Below, piece by piece: positions 13,267 through 20,252 of a stretch of 38,374 nucleotides of DNA (position 1 is its first letter; each line of letters starts with the position of its first letter). Position numbers and translations under genes: made by a program. Source of the stretch: a virus. The DNA lies in the IMG/VR virus record IMGVR_UViG_3300042560_001209, positions 1 through 38,374 of that record. One strand, written 5' to 3'. Under the pieces are notes generated by a model. The model was not told the origin of the DNA and made no database searches. It saw nothing but the letters and a program-made list of their open reading frames with translations.

Positions 13267-14360
13267 GGTTGTCCTTTGTCGATATAGCCTGCGTGCCACA
13301 ATACCTCAAACACGCCTTCGGATTCAACATACTTGACCCCAGGGGAGAAACGGAACTCCTTGCCGTTGACCGATGCATCGGTCGCCCGATTCACCTCAAA
13401 CTGTACTTTGCAATCAATCGGCACAAACTTGTGGTCCGTCAACAAGTGGCCCTTGGGTACGGCAGCAGCAAGTTTCTGGGATGCTTTGAGCCACGAGAAC
13501 TCGGTAACTGCCGCATCCCGTTTTGATGCCGCCACCTGTTTTGCTGCCTCAAAATGGTTGTAGTGATAGGTAATCATTTCCGCTAGGGCGTGCGGGTCGG
13601 ATTCGTCCCAGCGTCCAGGGCCACCCGATGCAGACTTCCAGTGCGGTAGGACGTCAAGGGCGTGATGGGCGAACTGTGCCTGCCCAGACGTAGCGGTAAT
13701 GATCGTGGGTTTGCCGCAAGCTATGGCTTGCAACGGAATCAGTCCGAACCCCTCACCTCTTGATGGGCAAACCCACAGGTCGGCTTGGTTGAAGAACTGC
13801 AACTGGTCGTCTTGGCTCATCCAATAACGATGGAACTGGACTTCCGGCATTGTGTCTAGTGGCGGGTTGTCACGTGCGTGCGGGGCAAGTTTGATGTGGA
13901 GTTCGTGGTCAAACTTCAGGAGTCGGCAGGCTTGAACGAGTATGTCCAACCCTTTACGTTTCCACAATGAGCCGCCGCCGTGGATGCGGAACCGTTTATT
14001 CGGCTCAGTCGCCACAGGATGCCACATGTCCCCATCCACCCCCAGCGGCACATACGACACGTTCAAATGATGCTTGGAAAACAACTCGACGTTATGTTCG
14101 CAGGGGACGATTATCTGGTCGTATTGCGGTATCCACGCTATGAACCTGTGGTGTAGGACGTCCGTTTCCCACATCGTAAAGTTGACTTTCCATTGGCCTT
14201 CCAAAAATCCTTTGGTTGCAAACGGAACCCCCATGTGGATTGCGACCGATGCCCGTTCATCTAACTTCACACCTTTAGGGATGTGGTCTAAGAATCCATT
14301 TACCATTGACCCGTACCCGAATCTGCCGTCGGTCAAACCGTGCCAATGCTGATAGTTCAC
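13263..14360 (-). CDS. GT4-type glycosyltransferase
   Basis: The 365-residue product is a GT-B-fold glycosyltransferase. The nucleotide-sugar-binding half shows GGGSLWKRKGLDILVQA (128-144) and the E-x7-E-like block EGFGLIPLQAIACG (203-216) preceded by WVCPSRG. The acceptor half contains MGVPFA and VNFTMWETD. A C-terminal extension after about residue 310 is not part of the usual fold and may bind the acceptor. The gene ends a three-gene set (GT2, nucleotidyltransferase, GT4) with ATGA overlaps, inside the structural operon. Transfer of a sugar to a virion protein or to a wall-type polymer is the likely role; donor and acceptor are unknown. Confidence 0.8.
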   Translation of the reverse strand: MNYQHWHGLTDGRFGYGSMVNGFLDHIPKGVKLDERASVAIHMGVPFATKGFLEGQWKVNFTMWETDVLHHRFIAWIPQYDQIIVPCEHNVELFSKHHLNVSYVPLGVDGDMWHPVATEPNKRFRIHGGGSLWKRKGLDILVQACRLLKFDHELHIKLAPHARDNPPLDTMPEVQFHRYWMSQDDQLQFFNQADLWVCPSRGEGFGLIPLQAIACGKPTIITATSGQAQFAHHALDVLPHWKSASGGPGRWDESDPHALAEMITYHYNHFEAAKQVAASKRDAAVTEFSWLKASQKLAAAVPKGHLLTDHKFVPIDCKVQFEVNRATDASVNGKEFRFSPGVKYVESEGVFEVLWHAGYIDKGQP

Positions 14361-14815
14361 GGCATCCGAAGGGTGAGCATCGTTGTTGAAATCTGTTTGG
14401 TGTACGGCACATAGGCAATCTGGATGTCTCGGTCACGCAGCCATGCGTCATCCCAACCCATCTGCGTGTTGTAATCCCGCTGCTGCCAATCGTCACCGAC
14501 GACGACATAGTTTGGGCGCACCGAATCAACAATCATGCGAGAGTCTGCCCCACCCCAGTTGATGACAACCTCATCCACGTAGCGGCACGCTTCAACGACA
14601 GCGAAACGTTCCTCCAGCGTGCAGATGGGTTTCCGTTTGTATGACTCTGCGAATGAATCCGTATTCAACCCCACCGTCACCGTGCCTGTACCGGCGATCT
14701 CTCGACATTGGCGCAACAAGTTCACGTGACCCAAATGGAACAAGTCAAACGTGCCACCTGTGTACACATCAAAATGGCGTGGCGACCACGCACCCGAATG
14801 AAAGATTTCGGTCAT
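14357..14815 (-). CDS. Cytidylyltransferase-like nucleotidyltransferase (TagD/RfaE class)
   Basis: The 152-residue product carries the nucleotidyltransferase signature GGTFDLFHLGH (20-30, HxGH at 27-30), then VGLNTD (48-53), the E-E-R-F segment (69-71 region), VVVGDDW (104-110) and a closing I-S-T-T (142-145). This matches glycerol-3-phosphate or sugar-phosphate cytidylyl/adenylyl-transferases, which make an activated donor such as CDP-glycerol. The start at ATG 14813-14815 gives the normal family length and an ATGA overlap with the GT2 gene. It probably supplies a donor to one of the adjacent transferases; which substrate cannot be told. Confidence 0.78.
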   Translation of the reverse strand: MTEIFHSGAWSPRHFDVYTGGTFDLFHLGHVNLLRQCREIAGTGTVTVGLNTDSFAESYKRKPICTLEERFAVVEACRYVDEVVINWGGADSRMIVDSVRPNYVVVGDDWQQRDYNTQMGWDDAWLRDRDIQIAYVPYTKQISTTMLTLRMP

Positions 14816-15513
14816 GCGTTCGTATAGTTCCAGTTGTTTGCATCTTGCATTGTGAATGGGATTTGATTCCCGACACGTAGACGTAACGCTGCTAGGTACA
14901 TGTTCATTGAGCGAGTGAAATATGGGAACGGGAATGGATGCCCACGACCTACCCGAACATACGGCTGGTTGGCGACGGTGGTGGTATGGGCGTTGATGCC
15001 TGCCCAACACATGACGTTGCGCGTGTCTAGTCCTCTGATGCCTTGCGCGGCGTCAAGGATTGCTGTGCGCCACACATTCATTGAGCAAAGCGTGGAGGCC
15101 ACGACCATAGATTTGTCTTGAACGCTGTCCATCCAATCGGCTGTAGTTCCATCAAAACCGAACGGCACTTCACCGTGCTGTTCCCCCACGTGAACGATTC
15201 GGTCTTGTCCTTGCATCATGTCAAGGGTTGCTTGAATTGCACCTGGAAGCATGATGTCATCGTCTCCGAAGACCCACAAGTAGTCGTCGTTGGTGACGTT
15301 GATGGCTCGTAGACAGTTGCCGTCTGCCCCAACATTGAGATAGTTGTGGCTGTAAAGGATGCGTGCGTCTTGGCAGTATCGGCGGGCTGATTGTTCGGGG
15401 TCGTTGTCCGAAACAATCACTCGACAATCCTGGGTCAACTGCGGCAGGATGGATGCGAGGCAGTCAACGAGTTCGGGGCGTTGAAACGTGGGGATATAGA
15501 TAGTTAGCCGCAT
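14812..15513 (-). CDS. GT2-family glycosyltransferase
   Basis: The 233-residue product has the GT-A features of family 2: YIPTFQRPELVDCLASI at the N-terminus (6-22), VIVSDND (32-38), GADGNCLRAI (62-71) and the metal-binding VFGDDD (81-86). The C-terminal third, rich in Trp, Tyr and Phe, likely shapes the acceptor site. Length is short for the family but complete. It overlaps its neighbours at both ends (ATGA with the nucleotidyltransferase; a one-base overlap with the upstream gene at 15513). Confidence 0.82.
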   Translation of the reverse strand: MRLTIYIPTFQRPELVDCLASILPQLTQDCRVIVSDNDPEQSARRYCQDARILYSHNYLNVGADGNCLRAINVTNDDYLWVFGDDDIMLPGAIQATLDMMQGQDRIVHVGEQHGEVPFGFDGTTADWMDSVQDKSMVVASTLCSMNVWRTAILDAAQGIRGLDTRNVMCWAGINAHTTTVANQPYVRVGRGHPFPFPYFTRSMNMYLAALRLRVGNQIPFTMQDANNWNYTNA

Positions 15514-15746
15514 CAGTCAACCGTTTTTTCAATACGTGCAGAACCGTCAATCTTTATTGGTTGCCCACCAGTTTTGCGTATCCGTTTGTATGCGTCCATG
15601 TCTTTGCCCCATTGTTTTTCTTTTTCGCTCAACGCGGAAACATTGTGGCGTGTCGGCATCGCCGTGCCAGACATTCGGACATGGCTGATGCGACACGCAA
15701 AACAGCCTTCAACGTCGAGTGTCGGGTGTGTTTCTGCGTGTTTCAT
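15513..15746 (-). CDS. Conserved small phage protein with Cys pair, 77 residues
   Basis: The product opens MKHAETHPTLDVEGCFACRIS, so C15 and C18 with nearby His residues may bind a metal. It then has AMPTRHNV, a KEKQWGKDMDAYKRIRKTGG helix and PIKIDGSA. This C-x2-C, A-M-P-T-R and D-M-x-A-Y-K-R order recurs in actinophage structural regions. The ATG follows TAGGGGAAA. No function is known to me. Confidence 0.7.
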   Translation of the reverse strand: MKHAETHPTLDVEGCFACRISHVRMSGTAMPTRHNVSALSEKEKQWGKDMDAYKRIRKTGGQPIKIDGSARIEKTVD

Positions 15747-15752
15747 TTTCCC

Positions 15753-16037
15753 CTACGAAATGTATGCGCCGTAACCTGCCGCAGTAAGACTAACAACCTC
15801 ATCAGCCGACACTTGATTATCTGTCCCACCCCAATACACCTTGGCAATCGTCGCAATCTCATTCGGTTCGTTCTCGGTGTAGGTGCCGTTGGTAAGTAGG
15901 AACACGTTCCTACCGCGAGGTTCGGCATCGAAATGGCGGAACAACGAATACGCCAGTCGTACCTCTTGGGAATCGAACTCCTTGGGTGGGATACCCAACA
16001 CTAGGAAGTCGTCGGTTGGTGGTCTAAAGATGCTCAC
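15753..16037 (-). CDS. Minor structural protein, paralogue of the repeat protein's C-terminal domain
   Basis: This 94-residue protein aligns over its whole length with the last 90 or so residues of the 360-residue gene just upstream: FRPP start, a Y/LFR core, G-x-N-V-F/Y-x-L-T-x-G-x-Y-T, I-A-K-V/I-Y-W/Y-G-G and AAGYGAYIS/DYVS end. Such modules appear in actinophage structural genes. It overlaps the upstream gene as ATGA. A tandem duplication followed by loss of the repeat region is the simplest reading. It may cap or attach the fibre-like repeat protein. Confidence 0.7.
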   Translation of the reverse strand: MSIFRPPTDDFLVLGIPPKEFDSQEVRLAYSLFRHFDAEPRGRNVFLLTNGTYTENEPNEIATIAKVYWGGTDNQVSADEVVSLTAAGYGAYIS

Positions 16038-17116
16038 GAGACGTAATCACCATAGCCTGCCGCAATCAGGTCGGCCTTCTCCTCGGCGGTCACAAAGTTC
16101 TGGGAACCGCCGTAATAAATCTTGGCAATCAACGAATAGTCCCTCTGCTCCACCGTCGTATAAGAACCATCAGTCAATTTGTAGACGTTGCTACCGGCAT
16201 AGGTGGGTTCGGCGTAGCGGAACAGGCGGCCAGCAATCGACATGTCGTGGCGATCTGCTGGGGCAATCTCGGTGGTTGCGGGTGGGCGGAACAGCAGCAG
16301 TTTGACTGTGGTGGTGGATTGGCTGCTGGTGCCTGAAGCTGTGGCGGTGCGTTGTGCGACACGAGCCGACACAATCTCCCTGCCACCCGTACCTGATGCT
16401 GAGGCGGTACGGAAACGGGTAATGAGTTTGACGACCAGCGAACCGCCTGTACCGGTGCCTGTAGCGGTGCGTGGTGCGATGTGCAGTTGGCTGACACTCG
16501 ATGCGCCAGTCCCCGAAGCGGTGCCCATACGTGCGCGGGTAACCGCACCCGCAGCCGTCTGGGTGCCTGTGCCTGCGGCTGTGGCGGTGCGTGGCACGAT
16601 ACGAAGCCCTGTGGCGGTCTGGGTGCCCGTACCTGAGCCAGATGCGGTGAAGGCGCGGGTGACCACGCCAGACGCGCTAGAAGCCCCTGTGCCTGCGGCT
16701 GAGGCTGTACGTGGTGCGATATGCAACCCGACAGCACCACTCCCTGTAGTCCCTTGACCACTCGCAGTAGCGGAGCGTGGGACGACACGCTCACCCTCAG
16801 CGGTCTGCGTACCTGTGCCAGCGGCGAGTGCCGTGCGCTTAGCAACCAGCACCGTAGTAGTCGATGATGCACCTGACCCTGAACCTGTCGCAGTACGCAG
16901 CGATAGAACTAGACGTTGCGCAGTTGACGACCCTGTACCTGCTGCTGAAGCAGTACGGTCAACGACGACTAGACCGCGATAGAAACCTTGCGTCGTCTTA
17001 TAAGGGGAAGCGAAATAGACGACCTTGCGGTACGTGTAATTCGGTACTTCCTCAAACTCTCGAAACCCAGGAGAGTCGGTGAACCCGAAACTGAAATCGG
17101 TGACTCCAGTAGCCAT
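16034..17116 (-). CDS. Fibre-like protein with eleven ~20-residue Thr/Ala/Gly repeats
   Basis: The 360-residue product has an N-terminal domain (1-50, PNYTYRKVVYFASPYKTTQG), then about eleven repeats over residues 50-275 of the form (I/V)(A/V)PRTATAAGTGTQTA, each 18-22 residues, and a C-terminal domain (about 275-360) like the whole of the next gene. The Thr/Ala/Gly/Ser repeats alternate in a way that suits a beta-helical or fibrous shaft. GAGGTGAGG lies before the ATG. A virion fibre or head decoration is inferred from location between capsid and tail genes and from the shaft-plus-tip layout. Confidence 0.68.
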   Translation of the reverse strand: MATGVTDFSFGFTDSPGFREFEEVPNYTYRKVVYFASPYKTTQGFYRGLVVVDRTASAAGTGSSTAQRLVLSLRTATGSGSGASSTTTVLVAKRTALAAGTGTQTAEGERVVPRSATASGQGTTGSGAVGLHIAPRTASAAGTGASSASGVVTRAFTASGSGTGTQTATGLRIVPRTATAAGTGTQTAAGAVTRARMGTASGTGASSVSQLHIAPRTATGTGTGGSLVVKLITRFRTASASGTGGREIVSARVAQRTATASGTSSQSTTTVKLLLFRPPATTEIAPADRHDMSIAGRLFRYAEPTYAGSNVYKLTDGSYTTVEQRDYSLIAKIYYGGSQNFVTAEEKADLIAAGYGDYVS

Positions 17117-17130
17117 ATGGCTACCTCACC

Positions 17131-17493
17131 TCAATCCAATGTCAGCGTCAGCGAAGTGATCTGAAAAGTGTCACCAGCAGTCACCGCAGCAGACGACGAC
17201 AACGCGCCAGTCCACAAACAGTTACCGGCAGTGGAGTTATCCCACAGCGAAAAATGCGAATAGGTTTCCGTGGTGGAAACGTTCGTCCACTCAACGGTCG
17301 CAGACGACGCCATCGAACCAGACGATGCAGCAGAGAACGTGACTTCCTCACGGGTTGTCTCTGTGGCTGCGTTGCTCGTGCCCGCTTCACCAGGGTCACC
17401 GGTGTGCAGCTTCACGTAGACGTTGCTCACCGAGAACGATTGAGCGCGAAGGGTATCGAGCAGTTTGTTCTCTGCGTAGTTAGAAATCGACAT
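17131..17493 (-). CDS. Conserved phage structural protein, 120 residues
   Basis: The product starts MSISNYAENKLLDTLRAQSF and has VYVKLHTGDPGEAGTSNAA, TTREEVTF, WTNVSTTETYSHFSLWD and DTFQITSLTLTLD. This L-H-T-G-D-P-G-E pattern followed by a beta-sandwich marks a very common phage structural family, usually annotated only as a tail-fibre-like or head-tail protein. It is the first gene after the capsid terminator. Confidence 0.72.
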   Translation of the reverse strand: MSISNYAENKLLDTLRAQSFSVSNVYVKLHTGDPGEAGTSNAATETTREEVTFSAASSGSMASSATVEWTNVSTTETYSHFSLWDNSTAGNCLWTGALSSSAAVTAGDTFQITSLTLTLD

Positions 17494-17520
17494 CAGTTAC
17501 CTCGCGCAAAATGATAGCAG

Positions 17521-17569
17521 AAAAAACGAAGGAGGGGTGGCCGACCAGGGGAACGTCGAACCACCCCTC
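17521..17569 (-). terminator. Rho-independent terminator after the capsid gene
   Basis: On the minus strand the arm GAGGGGTGG (17561-17569) pairs with CCACCCCTC (17532-17540), a 9-bp stem with a 20-base loop, followed by CTTCG and a run of six T (17521-17526). It lies 30 bases after the major capsid stop, so it should end or thin out transcripts before the later structural genes. Confidence 0.75.
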
Positions 17570-17580
17570 ACAATCGTTGA

Positions 17581-17598
17581 CTGAACTGGTTAGTTCAG
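17581..17598 (-). other. Stem-loop just after the capsid stop codon
   Basis: CTGAACT and AGTTCAG form a 7-bp stem with a 4-base loop starting directly after the major capsid stop (17599-17601). No T run follows, so it is more likely a 3' stabilising hairpin or part of a two-step termination zone with the next hairpin than a terminator alone. Confidence 0.5.
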
Positions 17599-18570
17599 TT
17601 ACGCGCCGAGCGAGGACGCCGACTCAATGCGACGCAGCGAAGCCTCGCGGAATCGTGCGTAACCGCCGAGCCAGTACCAGCCGACCGGCTGGAAGCGCTG
17701 GAGGACGTCCACCACTGGACCGCGCACAACGCGTGGGAACGCGCCGTTGCCATCCACGATGCTGTGCGCCTTGGCGAGTGCCTGACGGCCTGCGATGTGC
17801 GTGCAGTACACGTCCACCGTTGCCGACGAACCCGTCGAAGAACCAGAGCCATCCGAGGCGTTCTCAAAAATCTTCGCACGTGGCGTCTCAATGAAACGCA
17901 CACCTTCGAAGGCTCCGATTTCGCCGTTGTAGATGTTTGCTGGATCGCTGTACACGTGTGGGTCACGCCACGAAGCCACGCCAGTCTCCGAACGAAGGTC
18001 GTAGCTCACGTCGGGGTGAATGTAACCCATGTACATTCCGTTGAACGAAACGGCGTTTGCCTTGCGGAGAGCAGCAACAACGCGACGAACATCGTTCGCC
18101 TCGATCTTGTCTTCCGGCTGAACCGTCGCACGCGACGTTGGGGTGCCAGTTCCGCCGCCACCGTACACCACGTGGGTGCCAGCCGACAACACATCACGGA
18201 TCACTCCGTCGATGCTGATACCGGCGTTGTAGCCGACGAGGTTTGCGGCTGCCGCATCCACGTCAAGGAACGACGTGCCACGCAGCTTGGCGGTCGTGTT
18301 GACCGCGTTGCCGTATTCCTCAAGGGTCACTTCAATCTGGGAGTCACCCATCACCACTGGGGTGACGTCGGTGTCCTCAGTCAAGGTGCTGGTCTTCTCG
18401 CTCAGGTCATTGAAAATGGTGAACTTCACCGATGATCCTGGCATTGCTTGTGCGACTGGCATCACGTCTGCAACCGCGTCGAACAAAAGTTCGCTGCGGA
18501 GTGCGAAGTACGCAATCCTGTCAAATGCAACCTGGTCTGTGAGCAGGTTGCTCGTTTGTGTCTTGGTCAT
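17599..18570 (-). CDS. Major capsid protein, N4-gp56 type
   Basis: The 323-residue product looks like the N4-gp56 major capsid family: MTKTQTSNLLTDQVAFDRIAY start, GSSVKFTIFNDLSEKTSTL, LRGTSFLDVDAAAANLVGYN, then MYMGYIHPDVSYDLRSETG and ASWRDPHVYSDP, and a C-terminal PVGWYWLGGYARFREASLRRI. The I-H-P-x-x-x-x-D-L phrase is a hallmark. This subunit would build the icosahedral head. It directly follows the scaffold gene; AGGAA is close to the ATG and GGAG lies further upstream. Terminator and stem-loop follow, consistent with a separately controlled, highly expressed gene. Confidence 0.82.
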   Translation of the reverse strand: MTKTQTSNLLTDQVAFDRIAYFALRSELLFDAVADVMPVAQAMPGSSVKFTIFNDLSEKTSTLTEDTDVTPVVMGDSQIEVTLEEYGNAVNTTAKLRGTSFLDVDAAAANLVGYNAGISIDGVIRDVLSAGTHVVYGGGGTGTPTSRATVQPEDKIEANDVRRVVAALRKANAVSFNGMYMGYIHPDVSYDLRSETGVASWRDPHVYSDPANIYNGEIGAFEGVRFIETPRAKIFENASDGSGSSTGSSATVDVYCTHIAGRQALAKAHSIVDGNGAFPRVVRGPVVDVLQRFQPVGWYWLGGYARFREASLRRIESASSLGA

Positions 18571-18609
18571 TTCCTGTGGTTCTTTCTCCCACAGGTTTAT
18601 GCCCGTGGG

Positions 18610-19062
18610 CTAGATGTTTTCTGCTTCTTGTCTTGCTTGAGCCAAAATCTGCATGACCTCTTGCTCGTTACGAGCCTGGTTGATTTTGGTTGACCAATCG
18701 ACCACAGGATCACTTGACTCACCGGCACGTTGAGCCTTCGTAATACGGCTCCACGCATCAGCCTCAGATTTGGCTTGCGCCGTCTCTGCTGCTTTCGCGA
18801 TGAGATTCGCTTCCTCCGCTGCTAACCGGATTGCCTCTGGTGTTACTTCACCGTCGTAGCCTTTTACGAAATACTTCGAAACAGGATTATCCATTGGGAC
18901 TCCTGCTTTGATGAAAGCCATTTCGCGTTTGACTGCTTCGGCTTCCGCAATCTGTTTCTTCAGCTCTGCGGATTCCTTTTCCAGTAGACGCATCCGTGCC
19001 CGCACGGGGTCTTTCGGTGCCTCGTCAACATTGTCGTCTTCGAACTCGTGGACATTGGACAT
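18610..19062 (-). CDS. Capsid scaffolding protein
   Basis: The 150-residue product is highly charged and helical, with an acidic start (MSNVHEFEDDNVDEAPKD), a coiled coil (RMRLLEKESAELKKQIAEAEA), then FIKAGVPMDNPVSKYFVKGY and further Ala/Glu-rich helices. That composition, and place immediately before the major capsid gene, fit a scaffold that guides procapsid assembly and is then released. AAAGGAGTGAGCC precedes the ATG. It is the first gene behind the capsid promoter. Confidence 0.75.
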   Translation of the reverse strand: MSNVHEFEDDNVDEAPKDPVRARMRLLEKESAELKKQIAEAEAVKREMAFIKAGVPMDNPVSKYFVKGYDGEVTPEAIRLAAEEANLIAKAAETAQAKSEADAWSRITKAQRAGESSDPVVDWSTKINQARNEQEVMQILAQARQEAENI

Positions 19063-19081
19063 TGGCTCACTCCTTTACCCA

Positions 19082-19104
19082 CACCAGGTTGGAGGTTCCT
19101 GGTG
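19082..19104 (-). other. Leader hairpin of the scaffold-capsid mRNA
   Basis: CACCAGG and CCTGGTG form a 7-bp stem with a 9-base loop, about 25 bases after the predicted transcription start and 20 bases before the scaffold ATG. It may protect the 5' end of the message, as leader hairpins do on other abundant phage transcripts, or act on translation. Confidence 0.5.
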
Positions 19105-19128
19105 GCTGTGTCTGATATGACAACTACC

Positions 19129-19156
19129 AGAGTAGCAGTATGACTACTTTTGTCAA
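19129..19156 (-). promoter_or_regulatory. Promoter of the scaffold-capsid unit
   Basis: The minus strand shows a perfect -35 TTGACA (19151-19156), a 16-base spacer and a -10-like TACTCT (19129-19134) preceded by TGC, an extended -10. It lies in the only roomy gap (101 bases) of the late operon, directly before the scaffold gene. Confidence 0.65.
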
Positions 19157-19163
19157 GGGGGTG

Positions 19164-20252
19164 CTATTGGGCCATGCCTGCACCGGTTTCAACGGTGCGG
19201 GAGGTGGCTCCTGTGGTGCGTGCGAATGATCCGCCGCCAGCGAACTCTCCGATGCGTTGGGCTTTGCGACGTTCAATTTCTTGTTGTGATGCGATGTCGA
19301 AGCCGAACGCTGCCCCAACCTTTTGTTCTTGGGTAAGCATCTGTTCGCCGGTCATTTCGCTATACAAGCCGGATAGTTCACCGACCTGTTGGAACACTTG
19401 TTGGGCTTGGGATGGGGTGTAGCCACGGGCAATCAGGTCTTCTGCGGTGGTGGCACCGAGTTGGAAGCCTGCTTGTTCGCGGGCGCGGGCAGCAATCTGG
19501 GCGGCTTGGGCTTGGCGGGTGAGGACTGGGGCGCCTTTGGCTGGGTCTAGGAAGTAGCCGACGAGTTCTTTTTCTCCGACGTCGTAGAGGCTTTGCATCT
19601 GGCGTTTTACTTCTGGGTCGGCTTCGGCTACGAGACGGTATCCCTGGTTGATTCGTTCTTGAAGTTCAGCATTGGAGACGTCGCCTTCGATGAGTTTGCG
19701 GAAGTCGTCTGGTTCGTCGTAGGCACTGAACATTTCTGGGCCGAGGTTTCGGCGTAGGGTTTCTCGATACTGTTCTTCCAACCCGATGTAGGTGGCTGGA
19801 TCAAGTTCGGGGAGTCCCTTTTTGGCGCGTGCTTCGTTGGCTTTGAAACGGGTGCGGAACGTTTCGGTGTCACGCAACTGGAACAAGATGGCGTCTCCGT
19901 CGGTGATGCCGCGAGCAATGGCGTCACGGACGTTGCCTTCCAATGCGCCCAAACCGTAGCTGTTGAGTAATTTTTGTAGTTGGGCAAAAGCGTCGGTACG
20001 GCGTTGCTGGGCGGCTGCTGCTTCAGCGGCTTGGGTTGCGGCAAACTCGGCTGCGCGCTGTTCTCGGTCCAAACGGGCGATGCGTTCTGCTTCTGTTTCT
20101 CGTGGCTCAGTCGGCTCAACAGGTCGTTCTGCTTCCACACCCAACGCTGCCCGTAGCGCAGCAGCCTGCTCTGGGGTTTGGTTAGCCAACGCCTCATCAA
20201 GATAACGACGCAACTCAGGCGACTCAATAGGGCCAAGTGGTACGTTGCTCAT
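19164..20252 (-). CDS. Probable internal virion protein, 362 residues
   Basis: The product is Ala/Gln/Glu-rich. Residues 1-95 form a charged helical region, then come a conserved-looking core with NSYGLGALEGNVRDAIARG, LPELDPATYIGLEEQYRETL, DDFRKLIEGDVSNAELQERI and GEKELVGYFLDP, and a C-terminal helical part ending in a Gly/Ser/Thr-rich tail. Actinophage virion proteins of this type sit between portal and capsid genes and may be ejected with the DNA. No enzymatic motif is visible. It overlaps the 498-residue gene as ATGA. Confidence 0.6.
   Translation of the reverse strand: MSNVPLGPIESPELRRYLDEALANQTPEQAAALRAALGVEAERPVEPTEPRETEAERIARLDREQRAAEFAATQAAEAAAAQQRRTDAFAQLQKLLNSYGLGALEGNVRDAIARGITDGDAILFQLRDTETFRTRFKANEARAKKGLPELDPATYIGLEEQYRETLRRNLGPEMFSAYDEPDDFRKLIEGDVSNAELQERINQGYRLVAEADPEVKRQMQSLYDVGEKELVGYFLDPAKGAPVLTRQAQAAQIAARAREQAGFQLGATTAEDLIARGYTPSQAQQVFQQVGELSGLYSEMTGEQMLTQEQKVGAAFGFDIASQQEIERRKAQRIGEFAGGGSFARTTGATSRTVETGAGMAQ

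Noticed and set aside
16240-17000. Regular repeats that might be read as a CRISPR-like array
   Set aside because: The units keep the reading frame, vary in sequence and length and lack constant repeats with unique spacers; they encode protein repeats.
18588-18609. Weak hairpin between scaffold and capsid genes
   Set aside because: Only 5 bp with a 12-base loop; too weak to call as a separate regulatory feature.
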